A DNA stretch of 43,059 bases from Marinobacter arenosus (lineage in GTDB: Bacteria > Pseudomonadota > Gammaproteobacteria > Pseudomonadales > Oleiphilaceae). Below the pieces are notes generated by a model. The model was not told where the DNA came from, searched no databases, and saw only the letters and a program-made list of their open reading frames with translations. Both the position numbers and the translations under genes were made by a program. Location: assembly GCF_019264345.1 (NCBI RefSeq), contig NZ_JAHVAO010000003.1, positions 270,287 through 313,345 on the forward strand, read 5' to 3'. This document shows, piece by piece, positions 27,800-36,913 of this stretch (position 1 is the first letter of the stretch; the number at the start of each line of letters is the position of its first letter).

Positions 27800-28687
27800 T
27801 TACGCCTCCTTACCAAACAGGCCTGCGGGCCGGAACATCAGAACCACCACCATGACCAGGAAGATCACCGCGGACGAAGCAGGCGGATAGAAGGTTTTCG
27901 TGAGCCCTTCGATCACCCCCATCAGGATACCGGTAATGATCGCGCCCCCGATGGAGCCCATGCCGCCGATGACAACCACCGCAAACACGGTAATCAGGAT
28001 GTGGGAGCCCATCACCGGCGTGACCGAGTAGATCGGTGCCGCCAGAACCCCGGCGAACGCCGCCAACATGACACCAAAGCCGTAGGTGAGGCTCACCAGC
28101 AGCGGCACGTTGATCCCAAAGCCCTGCATGAGCTGGGCGTCTTCAGTGCCCGCACGCAGGTAGGCACCAAGCTTGGTCTTTTCGATCATGAACCAGGTGC
28201 CAAAGCAGACCACCAGGGCGATCACGATGACCCAGGCCCGATAATACGGCAGGAACATGAAGCCGAGGTTCATCCCGCCCTGGAACAGGTCCGGCATGGA
28301 GTAGCGCATGCCGGACACACCATAGATGTTGGTCAGCACGCCCTGCATGAGCAAGGCAATACCGAAGGTCAGCAACAGACTGTAGATATGATCCTGGCCC
28401 GCGATGCGGCGGAGCAGGAAATACTCGATGATCACCCCGACCACACCAACCAGCAGTGGCGCCAGGAACAGCGCGACCCAGTAGTTGACACCCAGTACGT
28501 CGAACAGGATGACGGTGGCCATTGCACCGAGCATGTACATCGCCCCGTGGGCAAAGTTAATAATCTTGAGCAGGCCGAAAATAACCGCCAACCCGAGACT
28601 CAACAGCGCGTAGAAAGCGCCGTTAATGACCCCGATCAGAAGCTGACCAGACAGCACCGCAAGGGGGACACCAAAAATCATGGACAT
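27800..28687 (-). CDS. livH: Branched-chain-type ABC transporter permease LivH
   Basis: 295 residues, about 8 helices. Typical LivH wording: LLIGVINGAFYALLSLGLAVIFG, INFAHGAMYMLGA and VIGGMGSIGGAIITGILMG. Partner of LivM in the translocation pore. It lies downstream of a strong hairpin that separates it from the binding-protein gene. Confidence 0.93.
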   Translation of the reverse strand: MSMIFGVPLAVLSGQLLIGVINGAFYALLSLGLAVIFGLLKIINFAHGAMYMLGAMATVILFDVLGVNYWVALFLAPLLVGVVGVIIEYFLLRRIAGQDHIYSLLLTFGIALLMQGVLTNIYGVSGMRYSMPDLFQGGMNLGFMFLPYYRAWVIVIALVVCFGTWFMIEKTKLGAYLRAGTEDAQLMQGFGINVPLLVSLTYGFGVMLAAFAGVLAAPIYSVTPVMGSHILITVFAVVVIGGMGSIGGAIITGILMGVIEGLTKTFYPPASSAVIFLVMVVVLMFRPAGLFGKEA

Positions 28688-28747
28688 GTTGCTAACTCCA
28701 AAAGCAGCGCGACGATTTAGCTGACACCGTCGTTGCAGATTCGGGGG

Positions 28748-28775
28748 GCTAGCCCGGCCAAGACGGCCGGGTAGC
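28748..28775 (-). promoter_or_regulatory. Hairpin between binding protein and livH
   Basis: CCCGGCC/GGCCGGG (7 bp) extended by GCTA/TAGC around loop AAGA, in the 105-bp gap after the binding-protein gene. There is no U tract on the minus strand, so it is more likely an RNA-stabilising or partial-attenuation element giving excess binding protein. Confidence 0.6.
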
Positions 28776-28792
28776 TCCCTGGGGTCACGCTC

Positions 28793-30007
28793 TTACTTGC
28801 TGGTTACCAGCGGGCACTTGCTCTCGGAGAGCGGACGGTAGGCTTCATCTGCGGGAATGGTGCGCAGAATCTTGTACAGGTCCCACTCGTTCTCGGACTC
28901 GTCCGGAGTTTTCACCTCGGCCAGGTACATGTCGTGCACCATCCGACCGTCTTCGCGGATCTTGCCGTTGGTCGCGAACATGTCGTTGATCGGCGTATCC
29001 ATCATCTGCTTGCGCACGGTCTGGGCATCGTCAGAGCCGGTTGCTTCAACCGCTTTCAGGTACTGCATGGTGCTGGAGTAGACGCCGGCATGAACCATGG
29101 TCGGACGCACGCCGGTCTCTTCCATGAAGCGGTCGGACCACGCACGGGTCTCGTCGTTCATGTCCCAGTACCAGCCCGTGGTGAGCTGGATACCCTGTGC
29201 GGCCTCAACACCCAACGCGTTTACGTCGGTCAGGAACAGCAGCAGTGCGGCAAGGGTCTGGCCGGACTGGGTCACACCAAACTCACTGGCGGTGTTGATC
29301 GCGTTGGTGGTGTCGGCACCGGCGTTTGCCAGGGCGACCACGTCAGCACCAGACGCCTGGGCCTGCAGGATGAATGAAGAGAAATCCGGTGTCGGGAACG
29401 GATGGCGCAGGGTGCCGATCACTTCCCCGCCGTTTTCCTTGACCACGCGGGACACATCGCCCTCCAGGGCATGGCCGAAGGCGTAGTCGGCCGTCAGGAT
29501 GTACCAGGTCTTGCCACCCTCTTTCACAACTGCGCTGGCCGTACCGTTGGCCAGTGGATAGGTGTCATACACGTAGTGGATGTGGTTCGGGGTGCAGTGT
29601 TCGTTGGTGATGCTGGAGGCGGCGGAACCGGAAATAATACCCAGCTTGTCGTTCTCTTCGAGAATGTCGCTCACCGCGATTGAGACTGACGAGGCCACGA
29701 GACCGGCCACCAGGTCGACGTCTTCGTTTTCAACCCAGCGACGCACAGTGGAAGAGGCAACGTCGGCACTGTTGCGGTCGTCGGCGCTGACGACCTCGAT
29801 CTTGGCGCCATTCACCTTGCCGCCGAAGTCGGCGATCGCCATTTCCATCGCTTTCAGGCCGTTTGGACCTGCCAGATCCCGGTAAGTACCAGACATATCC
29901 GCCAGATAGCCGATCTTGACGGTATCGTTCGAAATGGCGGCCTGGGCACCGCTGGCCATCATGGCTGAGGCAACGGCTGTGGTCAGAAGCTTTTTCATCA
30001 TTGTCAT
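28793..30007 (-). CDS. ABC transporter substrate-binding protein (LivJ/K-like)
   Basis: 404 residues. A signal peptide (KLLTTAVASAMMASGAQA) precedes a type I periplasmic-binding fold: NDTVKIGYLADMSGTYRDLAG, VDLVAGLVASSVSIAVSDI, WYILTADYAFGHALEGDV, ADVVALANAGADTTNAI. GGAG lies eight bases before the ATG. It captures the substrate in the periplasm for LivHMGF. The absence of strong amino-acid signature motifs and the acyl-CoA neighbours leave organic or aromatic acids as options. Confidence 0.92.
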   Translation of the reverse strand: MTMMKKLLTTAVASAMMASGAQAAISNDTVKIGYLADMSGTYRDLAGPNGLKAMEMAIADFGGKVNGAKIEVVSADDRNSADVASSTVRRWVENEDVDLVAGLVASSVSIAVSDILEENDKLGIISGSAASSITNEHCTPNHIHYVYDTYPLANGTASAVVKEGGKTWYILTADYAFGHALEGDVSRVVKENGGEVIGTLRHPFPTPDFSSFILQAQASGADVVALANAGADTTNAINTASEFGVTQSGQTLAALLLFLTDVNALGVEAAQGIQLTTGWYWDMNDETRAWSDRFMEETGVRPTMVHAGVYSSTMQYLKAVEATGSDDAQTVRKQMMDTPINDMFATNGKIREDGRMVHDMYLAEVKTPDESENEWDLYKILRTIPADEAYRPLSESKCPLVTSK

Positions 30008-30085
30008 TGTTGTATCTCCGCTACTGTGTTGCGTTGGTTCGGGTTTATTGTTGCTTTTGTTGCTTTCGCTCTTACCTATCCGGGA

Positions 30086-30808
30086 TCACACACCCAAATA
30101 GCGATCCAGCACCGACTGTTTGGCACTCAACTCATCGGCACCGATTTCTTCCACAATCTGCCCATGCTCAACCACGTAATGGCGATCGGCCAGGGGCGCT
30201 GCGAAGTGGAAATTCTGTTCGACCAGTACAATGGTCAACCCCTTTTCCTTGAGCTTCACCAGCACTTCGCCCAACTTCTCGACGATGACCGGCGCAAGAC
30301 CTTCGGTAATCTCGTCCAGCAGCAGCATGTTGGCGCCGGTGCGCAGGATGCGGGCCATGGCCAGCATCTGCTGCTCGCCACCGGAGAGCTTGGTGCCCTG
30401 GCTGAAGCGACGTTCGTAGAGGTTGGGGAACATGGTGTAAATCTCTTCCAGGCCCATGCCGCCGCTGCGCACCACCGGTGGCAGGGTGAGGTTTTCCTGG
30501 ACGCTGAGCGCGGAAAAAATGCCCCGATGCTCGGGGCAATACCCGACACCCAACCTGGCAATATGGTGCGGGGCGCAGGACATCGTCTCTTCCCCGTTGA
30601 TCATGATCGAGCCCGTGCGGCGACCGACCATGTTCATGATCGCCTTCAGGGTGGTGCTGCGGCCGGCACCATTGCGGCCCAGCAACGTCACCAGCTCACC
30701 GCGGTTAACCACCAGATCAATGCCGTGCAGAATGTGGGACTCGCCGTAAAAGGCGTGCAGCCCCGAAACGCGCAACTGTTCGTATTCCCGGTCCAGACGC
30801 TGACTCAT
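30086..30808 (-). CDS. livF: ABC transporter ATP-binding protein LivF
   Basis: 240 residues. Walker A reads GRNGAGRST, with Arg in place of the usual Lys; signature LSGGEQQMLAMARIL; Walker B LLLDEITEGLAP; switch His in VLVEQNFHFA. The Arg form is found in some LivF paralogues, and catalysis may rely on LivG. The start overlaps the livG stop by 4 bp. Confidence 0.92.
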   Translation of the reverse strand: MSQRLDREYEQLRVSGLHAFYGESHILHGIDLVVNRGELVTLLGRNGAGRSTTLKAIMNMVGRRTGSIMINGEETMSCAPHHIARLGVGYCPEHRGIFSALSVQENLTLPPVVRSGGMGLEEIYTMFPNLYERRFSQGTKLSGGEQQMLAMARILRTGANMLLLDEITEGLAPVIVEKLGEVLVKLKEKGLTIVLVEQNFHFAAPLADRHYVVEHGQIVEEIGADELSAKQSVLDRYLGV

Positions 30809-31608
30809 TGGGCCGCCTCCGCCTGGTCTTCCGAGTTCGGGGTACCGCGTTCACCGCTATCGCTGCTGCCCATGTACACCTCGCGGACGCGGGGGTCTGC
30901 TGACACGGTCTCGTAATCCCCTTCGGTGAGTACCGCGCCCTGGGCCAGTACCGTGATCCGGTCACACAGTTTGCTGACAACACTGAGGTTGTGCTCAACC
31001 ATCAGTACCGTGCGGCCCTGGGCGGCCTTGCGCACCAGCTCCACCACCCGGTCAACGTCTTCCGCGCCCATGCCCTGGGTGGGTTCGTCCAGCAGCAACA
31101 GCTGCGGCTCCATCGCCAGGGTTGTCGCCAGTTCCAGGGCCCGCTTGCGCCCGTAGGCCAGCTCAACGGTGGTGGTGTTGGCGTATTCCGCCAGCCCGAC
31201 CGAGTCCAGCAGCTCCATGCAACGCTCGTTGAGTTTGTTCAGTGAGGTTCCGGATTTCCAGAAACTGAACGAGGTACCCTCGAAGCTTTGCAGGGCCACC
31301 CGGATATTCTCCAGAGCCGTCATGTGGGGGAACACGGCCGAAATCTGGAAAGATCGCACCACCCCTTTGCGGGCGATGGCAGCAGACTTCATCGCGGTAA
31401 TGTCCTGGCCGTTGAACAGAATCTGGCCACGGGTCGGAATCAGGAACTTGGTCAGCAGGTTGAAGACCGTGGTCTTGCCTGCACCGTTGGGACCGATCAG
31501 GGCGTGTATGTGGCCTTTCTGAATCTTCAGATTCACGTCGTCGACCGCGACAAAGCCCTTGAACTCTTTGACAAGGTTGCGGGTCTCCAGAACGTACTGT
31601 TCACTCAT
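30805..31608 (-). CDS. livG: ABC transporter ATP-binding protein LivG
   Basis: 267 residues. Walker A GPNGAGKTTVF, signature region ELAYGRKRALELATTLAM, Walker B LLLLDEPTQGMG, switch VLMVEHNLSVV. First gene of the liv unit, behind the MerR-type operator at 31645-31683. The C-terminal ~20 residues (GSSDSGERGTPNSEDQAEAAQ region) are hydrophilic and unusual. Confidence 0.93.
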   Translation of the reverse strand: MSEQYVLETRNLVKEFKGFVAVDDVNLKIQKGHIHALIGPNGAGKTTVFNLLTKFLIPTRGQILFNGQDITAMKSAAIARKGVVRSFQISAVFPHMTALENIRVALQSFEGTSFSFWKSGTSLNKLNERCMELLDSVGLAEYANTTTVELAYGRKRALELATTLAMEPQLLLLDEPTQGMGAEDVDRVVELVRKAAQGRTVLMVEHNLSVVSKLCDRITVLAQGAVLTEGDYETVSADPRVREVYMGSSDSGERGTPNSEDQAEAAQ

Positions 31609-31644
31609 GAGCCAGTCTACCTTTGTTATTGTTGTACATTTGAA

Positions 31645-31683
31645 CTACTCTACAGAGTAGATTGACGTATACGTAAACGTCAA
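31645..31683 (-). promoter_or_regulatory. MerR-type operator/promoter before livG
   Basis: On the minus strand TTGACG and TACTCT are 18 bp apart, a long spacer as in MerR-family promoters. The spacer lies in a perfect inverted repeat (TTGACGT-N8-ACGTCAA, 31662-31683); a second repeat CTACTC-N4-GAGTAG (31645-31660) covers the -10. The TTTACGTA core also occurs at 34628-34648. Confidence 0.6.
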
Positions 31684-31700
31684 CAGCTATTTTCGGTTTT

Positions 31701-32504
31701 TCAAGCCGTTTCTCTTAGCAAAAAGTCGCAGATCAGTTCCAGAACCTGGTCCGGCTTTTCAAGGTGGGGCGAATGCCCGACCTCCGGCAAGAACACAGCC
31801 TGGGCCGTTGGCCCAATGCCCGCGACGATATCGGTCACCTGCTCCGGCACACCGTATTCATCGTCTTCCCCCTGAATGATCATAGACGGGCATTGGATAG
31901 CCGCCAGCCAGCGCTCGAAATTCATGTAGGCCTGAAAGCCTTCATCCAGCCAGACGGATTGCCAGGCGTTAAACAGATCATCGGTCCGATCGCCGTGGTA
32001 ACGCTGCAGCTTGTCGCGCAGGTCCGTTTCCCGGTATCGCACCGCCATCTCCCGGATGCCGGCAATGGTGAGGTGGTCAGCGTAGATGTGCGCCGCCATG
32101 GTGGCCAGCGCCCTCACCCTCGCACCCAGGGCACCGGCCGCAATCAGGGCAATCGAACCGCCATCGCTGTGGCCAATGAGCACCACGTCGTCGATGCCAA
32201 GTTCGTCCAGCAGGGCGGGCAACAGAACCTCGCCTTCCTTTTCCTGGTAACCGTAGGGGCGCGGCAGGGGTTCATCGGAAGACTGGCCATACCCGAGACG
32301 GTTGTAGATCAGCGCATCGAAGCCGGTCGCCTTGGCGAGACGCTCGGGAAACCGTCGCCACAGCGCAATGCTGCCGAGCGACTCGTGCAGGAAGACCAGG
32401 GTAGGCCTCTGCTCGCCATCCCGGCGGCCGTCGATATGGCGGATGCGGCGAACTTCCACGGCCACCCCACCCTCCAATGCCACCATCGTGTCGCGGATCT
32501 GCAT
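31701..32504 (-). CDS. Alpha/beta hydrolase
   Basis: 267 residues of the alpha/beta-hydrolase fold. Oxyanion region VFLHESLGSIALWRRFP, nucleophile elbow IGHSDGGSIALIAAG (Ser), acid in QGEDDEYGVPEQ, and His in VGHSPHLEKPDQ. Four bases after the thioesterase gene, so co-transcribed with the synthetase. It probably cleaves an ester or a ring-fission type intermediate in the same pathway (inference). Confidence 0.9.
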   Translation of the reverse strand: MQIRDTMVALEGGVAVEVRRIRHIDGRRDGEQRPTLVFLHESLGSIALWRRFPERLAKATGFDALIYNRLGYGQSSDEPLPRPYGYQEKEGEVLLPALLDELGIDDVVLIGHSDGGSIALIAAGALGARVRALATMAAHIYADHLTIAGIREMAVRYRETDLRDKLQRYHGDRTDDLFNAWQSVWLDEGFQAYMNFERWLAAIQCPSMIIQGEDDEYGVPEQVTDIVAGIGPTAQAVFLPEVGHSPHLEKPDQVLELICDFLLRETA

Positions 32505-32508
32505 GGTG

Positions 32509-32925
32509 CTATCGTTCAGGAGGAATGGAGTAAGTCATGGTGGAATGGGCCACCGGTTCCTCGGCGCCTTCCGAGTAAACAAACACCTCCCCGACCCCCA
32601 TGGTGCGACCAACCTTCAGCATGGTGGCCTTCGCCCAGATGGGCTTGTGGGCCACCGGCTTGCGCAGAAAGTTGATGTTGAGGTTGGTGGTCACCGCCAG
32701 CGGCACCAGCCCGATCTTGCTGAGCAGCGCGGCGTACAGCGTAACGTCTGCCAACCCCATCATGGCGGGCCCGGAGACCGTTCCTCCCGGCCTCAGATGC
32801 TCTTCGTCCACGTCCAATTTCATTTCCGCCCAGCCGTCTCCGAGCTTCTGCAGGGAGCCGTATGCGGCCCCCTGCGGAAACTGCTCGTCGAGAAACGCCT
32901 GCAGCTCTTCAAACGTGATGATCAT
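32509..32925 (-). CDS. PaaI-like hotdog thioesterase
   Basis: 138 residues. The hotdog fold is visible in RPGGTVSGPAMMGLADVTLY, followed by LAVTTNLNINFLRKPV and KPIWAKATMLKVGRTMGVGE. It hydrolyses acyl-CoA thioesters in the cytoplasm. Its start overlaps the synthetase stop by 4 bp, so synthetase and thioesterase are made together, perhaps to relieve CoA trapping. Confidence 0.88.
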   Translation of the reverse strand: MIITFEELQAFLDEQFPQGAAYGSLQKLGDGWAEMKLDVDEEHLRPGGTVSGPAMMGLADVTLYAALLSKIGLVPLAVTTNLNINFLRKPVAHKPIWAKATMLKVGRTMGVGEVFVYSEGAEEPVAHSTMTYSIPPER

Positions 32926-34571
32926 GCGCCCTTTTCTTCCTGAGCCCGGTTGCGAAGAACGAAGCGCTGGATCTTGCCGCTCGGCGTTTTCGGCAGCTCA
33001 TCCACAAACTCGATCTCGCGCGGGAAGGCGTGGGTAGACAGGCGACGGCGCACCAGGTCTTGCAACTCGTCCTTCAGGGCCTGCTCATCCCCGGCGGCCT
33101 GATCGCCCTTGATCACCACGTAGGCCTTGATGATGGAACCGCGCTTTTCATCGGGCTTGCCCACCACGCCGGACTCGGCCACGGCGGCATGCTCCAGCAG
33201 CGTGCTTTCCACATCGGCCGGGCCGACCCGATAACCCGCGGTGGTGATGATGTCGTCATCCCGGCCGCTGAAGGAGAAGCAGCCGTCACCGTGGCAGATC
33301 ACCATGTCACCGGTGAGGTAATAGCCCTTCACAAACGGGTCTTTCTCGCCCCAGGTGTAGCCATCGAAATGGAACAGTGGCGAGGCGGCAACGTCCACGG
33401 CGAGCTGCCCGACTTCCCCGGCGCCCACCTCTTCGTTCTTCTCGTTCAGGGCGACCACCTTGTGGCCCGGCGACGCGTAGCCCATGGAGCCTTCACGCAC
33501 CGGGTGTTCCAAGCCGTGGAAGTTGCAGCAGGTCATACCGGTTTCCGTCTGGCCGTAGTGATCCTTGACCGGGCAGAAATGCCGGTTCTTGATCCAGTTC
33601 ACCACTTCCGGGTTCAGTGGCTCGCCGGCACTGCTGGCCACCCGCAGGCCCAGGTTCTCACCCTCGGGCAGCACATGATCGTTGGCCTTGAGCAGACGGT
33701 ACGCCGTCGGCGCCGCCGCCAGGTTGGTGATCTTGTACTTGCGGATCATGTCGTAGGTGGATTCCGGCGTGAAACCGCCCGGATTGAAATGAGTGGCGTG
33801 GCCCATCAGCAGCGGCCCGACCACGGCGTAGTACAGCCCATAAGCCCAGCCCGGATCGGCCACGTTCCAGAACTTGTCGTCTTCACGCAGATCGATGGCG
33901 TACTTCATGTACACATAGAACGCCAGCAGGGCCCGGGCCGGAACGGCGACGCCCTTGGATTTGCCGACGGTACCGGAGGTGAACATCTGCAGGAACGGAT
34001 CGTCCCCGGTCACCATCACGGGCTCGAAATCGCTGGACTGGCTGGCCAGGGTGGCTTCGAAATCGGGAATCTCGGCGTCAATGGCGCTGGCGTCAACGCC
34101 CACGACCGGTGGGCAGTCTTTCACATCGGTCAGCTTGGGGTAGTTCTCCGGGTTGGTGACCACCAGCTTGGTGCTGGCACGCTCAAACCGATACTCGATG
34201 GCCCCGGAACCAAACGCGGTAAACAGCGGCTGATAAACGGCGCCGGCACGCAGGGTACCCGCGATCACGATCAGCAGTTCCGGCGTCCGCGGCAGCAGCG
34301 CGGCAACCCGGTCACCTTTACCGATGCCGCGGGATGTCAGGTAATTGGCAAAACGGGCCGAGGCTTCCTTCAGTTCGGCAAAGGTCAGCGTGCCCTCACC
34401 GCCACCGTCTTTCTCGTAATAGAGCGCGACTTTCTGCGGATCATTCGCCCACTTGTCACAGATCTCGTGGCATACGTTCAGACCGCTGTCCAGGCGGCCA
34501 TCCAGGACCTCGGCCTCCAGTGCGATCGGATCGAAATTGTTGTACACGGCGGTATATTCCGGAAGGCTCAT
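32922..34571 (-). CDS. AMP-forming acyl-CoA synthetase
   Basis: 549 residues from ATG 34571, with AGGAG seven bases upstream; a longer frame to 34613 lacks a ribosome site. P-loop-like motif FTSGTVGKSKGVAVP, A5 YGQTETGMTCC, A7 YYLTGDMV, A8 FSGRDDDIITTAGYRVGP and the acyl-adenylating Lys in KTPSGKIQRF. The acetyl/medium-chain synthetase branch is most likely; the exact acid is open. First gene of the synthetase-thioesterase-hydrolase unit, behind the operator at 34628-34648. Confidence 0.92.
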   Translation of the reverse strand: MSLPEYTAVYNNFDPIALEAEVLDGRLDSGLNVCHEICDKWANDPQKVALYYEKDGGGEGTLTFAELKEASARFANYLTSRGIGKGDRVAALLPRTPELLIVIAGTLRAGAVYQPLFTAFGSGAIEYRFERASTKLVVTNPENYPKLTDVKDCPPVVGVDASAIDAEIPDFEATLASQSSDFEPVMVTGDDPFLQMFTSGTVGKSKGVAVPARALLAFYVYMKYAIDLREDDKFWNVADPGWAYGLYYAVVGPLLMGHATHFNPGGFTPESTYDMIRKYKITNLAAAPTAYRLLKANDHVLPEGENLGLRVASSAGEPLNPEVVNWIKNRHFCPVKDHYGQTETGMTCCNFHGLEHPVREGSMGYASPGHKVVALNEKNEEVGAGEVGQLAVDVAASPLFHFDGYTWGEKDPFVKGYYLTGDMVICHGDGCFSFSGRDDDIITTAGYRVGPADVESTLLEHAAVAESGVVGKPDEKRGSIIKAYVVIKGDQAAGDEQALKDELQDLVRRRLSTHAFPREIEFVDELPKTPSGKIQRFVLRNRAQEEKGA

Positions 34572-34627
34572 TTTCGACTCCTGTTGTTGTTGTCGTTGAA
34601 TCCACGTGACCAAGGTTTATCACAGGG

Positions 34628-34648
34628 TTCACCTTACGTAAAGGTAAA
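34628..34648 (-). promoter_or_regulatory. MerR-type operator before acyl-CoA synthetase
   Basis: On the plus strand TTCACCTT-N5-AAGGTAAA, an inverted repeat with one mismatch. On the minus strand it reads TTTACC, about 20 bp, then TGATAA, a long-spacer promoter. It shares TTTACGTA with the site before livG. MerR regulators such as LiuR, which control branched-chain acid breakdown, bind similar words (from memory). Confidence 0.55.
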
Positions 34649-34718
34649 CTTTAGACCAAAAAGGCAGGACATCCAGCTCTTTTATTCGGGGCAAGAGAGG
34701 GCGCGACGGCCGGGCCGC

Positions 34719-35771
34719 CTACCCGGTTGGCGGGGCGTGGCGGCTGGACAGGATGTGGCGAAGGCTATCGCATTCCACCATGGGGTCGTCGCAGTTCACC
34801 ACGATATCGGAGCGGGCAATGACATAGCCCCTGCCAGTGATGTGGTTCTTCACCACCTGGTATTCCCCTTCCTGCTCAACCGCACTGAACTGGCCAATGA
34901 AACCGGTTTCTCGGAGGGAGACGGTTTCCAGCCGGTCGCCGGGCTTGATGGTGCCCTGGTAATGCATCAGGGCCAGCCGCGCCGAGGTACCGGTACCGGT
35001 GGTGCTTCGGCAGATCACGCCTGGATGCACGTAGGTGGCTGAACGGGAACGGTAGTACCCCTCCGCCACCTGCTCCACCGGCCCCATGAAATGCAGGAAC
35101 GGCAGCGGCCCCACGTCGCCCAGCGTGTAATGCGAAAACCCACGCTCGGCCTGGATGGCCTCGACAATGGTGTGGGCGGTTTCGGCCAGCTTGCGCTCTT
35201 CGTCCAGGGTCAGGTCAAAACCCAGTTCCGTGGCATCCACCAGGGCGTAGAAACCGCCACTGTAAGCCACGCTGTAGTTCACGGTGCCGAGGGACGGCAC
35301 GTCAATGTTGGCCTGGTAGGTGTGAATGTAGCTGGGCAGGCCCTCGCAGGTAATGGCTTCGACTACTCCGTCACGCACCAACGCCTCAATCTGGACCAGC
35401 CCGGCCGGGGACTCCAGCATAAAGTGCTGCCGGCCTTCCCGCTTGGGCACGATGCCTGCCTCAAGCACAGCGGTAGCCGTGCAGATGGTGTTGGAGCCGG
35501 AATAGATGGGGTACCCCATCACCTCCATGATGATGTACCCGGCCGCCGCCCGGGGATCTGTCGGCGGCACCAACAGGTCCACCGACATCTCGGGTATGCC
35601 ATAGGGCTCTTCCAGCAACAGCCTGCGCAGGCCGTCGGCATCGTCCCGCAGGTATTCCATCTGGGCCCGCACGGTGTCGCCGGGGAGCGGATCAATGCCG
35701 CCGGTCACAATGCGGCTGACGTCACCGCCGGCGTGGGTGTCCATCAACTGAAGGGTCAGTTCCGGTTTCAT
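34719..35771 (-). CDS. Proline racemase family protein with altered active site
   Basis: 350 residues from ATG 35771. The fold is clear (MDTHAGGDVSRIVTGGIDPL; CDDPMVECDSLRHIL region). The first catalytic motif, MCGHGT in racemases, reads YSGSNT, with Ser for Cys and Ser for His; the second, normally SPCGTGT, reads STTGTGT, with Thr for Cys. It is therefore not a classic two-Cys racemase or epimerase. Hydroxyproline dehydratases replace the second Cys with Thr; both replaced is unusual. The start meets the MDR stop in one base, so the two are coupled. Confidence 0.82.
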   Translation of the reverse strand: MKPELTLQLMDTHAGGDVSRIVTGGIDPLPGDTVRAQMEYLRDDADGLRRLLLEEPYGIPEMSVDLLVPPTDPRAAAGYIIMEVMGYPIYSGSNTICTATAVLEAGIVPKREGRQHFMLESPAGLVQIEALVRDGVVEAITCEGLPSYIHTYQANIDVPSLGTVNYSVAYSGGFYALVDATELGFDLTLDEERKLAETAHTIVEAIQAERGFSHYTLGDVGPLPFLHFMGPVEQVAEGYYRSRSATYVHPGVICRSTTGTGTSARLALMHYQGTIKPGDRLETVSLRETGFIGQFSAVEQEGEYQVVKNHITGRGYVIARSDIVVNCDDPMVECDSLRHILSSRHAPPTG

Positions 35772-36913
35772 CAGGCGTTCTCCAGCGACCAGGATTTGCC
35801 GTGATCGTCCCACTGGGCGTCGGGAACAATCACGATCTTGCCGAGATAATTGCTACCCCGGTTCACAAAATACTCCTCGGCATGGTGCAGATCTGACAGC
35901 CGGAAGGCGCCGTGCAGAACCGGCTTCAGCTGGCCGTCCCGAATCCAGGCCATGAGCTGGTCGGCTTCCTCGCGGGTGCCGTGGGACACGCCAAAAATCT
36001 GCACCTGGTAGAGGTAGATCCGGGTCCACAGGATTTCACTGATGTTGCCGCCGCTGGCCCCGGCAATACTCAGGCGCGGGTAGGTGCTGCGGGCGTTCAT
36101 ATCGAAGATCATGGTGTCGATGAAGATGTCGGTCATCTCGCCGCCGACCAGGTCCATCACCACATCAATGGGCCTGCCCCCGGTCTCGGCCTTTACCCGG
36201 TCAACAAAGCTGTCCATGTCCGAGCGATCCAGAACCGCCTCGGCGCCCAGCTTGATCAGGGCCTCCGCCTTGTCCTGTTTGCTCAGGGCATAGGGCACGG
36301 CGCCGATAATGCGGCACAGCTGAATCAGTGCGGTACCCACACCGCCGCTGGCGCCCGTGACCAGCACCCGTTCGCCGGCCTGGATGTTGGCGGAGGTCAC
36401 CATGTGGTAGGCGGTCTGGTAGGAACACATGCCCATGGACGCCACCTCGGCGTCGGACAGCTCCGGGTTCGGGATGTGATGAAACTGGTCGGAAGGCAAG
36501 GCCACGTACTCGGCATACCCGCCATCGGCTCCATGACCGAAGTAGTCCGGCGTCAGATTGATGTCGCGGCGATCGTTGGCGTAGATGTTGAAATCCAGCA
36601 ACCCCCGCTCACCCACGCGGCCCGGGTCAACGCCCTCCCCGACGGCCACAACCCGGCCGGCGATGTCCGCGCCCTGAATACGGGGAAAGAGCAACGTCGG
36701 CTTGCCGCCCATCTGGAACGAGGTCATTTCACCCTTTTTGGTGGGGTACAGACCCTCCCGGGCCTTGCGGTCGGTGTTGTTCTTGGCCGTCGCCGTCACC
36801 TGAACCAGCACCTGTCCCGCTCCCGGCTTTGGTGTCGGTACGTCCTGGTACTCAAGTTTGTCGACGCCGCCGTGTCCGGTCAGCACCATGGCTTTCATGG
36901 TCGTGGGTATCAT
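35771..36913 (-). CDS. MDR-family (quinone reductase-like) oxidoreductase
   Basis: 380 residues. N-terminal GroES-like domain (PTPKPGAGQVLVQVTATAKN; PRIQGADIAGRVVAVGEGVD) and a Rossmann domain with the NADPH loop VLVTGASGGVGTALIQL. Structural-zinc cysteines are absent, which favours a quinone/enoyl reductase type over a zinc alcohol dehydrogenase. GGGAGG lies about ten bases before the ATG at 36913. First gene of the unit with the racemase-like protein. Confidence 0.85.
   Translation of the reverse strand: MIPTTMKAMVLTGHGGVDKLEYQDVPTPKPGAGQVLVQVTATAKNNTDRKAREGLYPTKKGEMTSFQMGGKPTLLFPRIQGADIAGRVVAVGEGVDPGRVGERGLLDFNIYANDRRDINLTPDYFGHGADGGYAEYVALPSDQFHHIPNPELSDAEVASMGMCSYQTAYHMVTSANIQAGERVLVTGASGGVGTALIQLCRIIGAVPYALSKQDKAEALIKLGAEAVLDRSDMDSFVDRVKAETGGRPIDVVMDLVGGEMTDIFIDTMIFDMNARSTYPRLSIAGASGGNISEILWTRIYLYQVQIFGVSHGTREEADQLMAWIRDGQLKPVLHGAFRLSDLHHAEEYFVNRGSNYLGKIVIVPDAQWDDHGKSWSLENA

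Noticed and set aside
27785..28720. 311-codon plus-strand frame
   Set aside because: Antisense shadow of livH, with a His/Gln/Asp-rich composition.
28748..28775. Intrinsic terminator in the liv operon
   Set aside because: No U tract follows on the minus strand and livH continues, so it was listed as a regulatory hairpin.
33030..35042. 670-codon plus-strand frame
   Set aside because: Antisense to the synthetase and racemase-like genes, which carry clear motifs; the product is His/Gly/Arg-rich as expected of a shadow frame in high-GC DNA.
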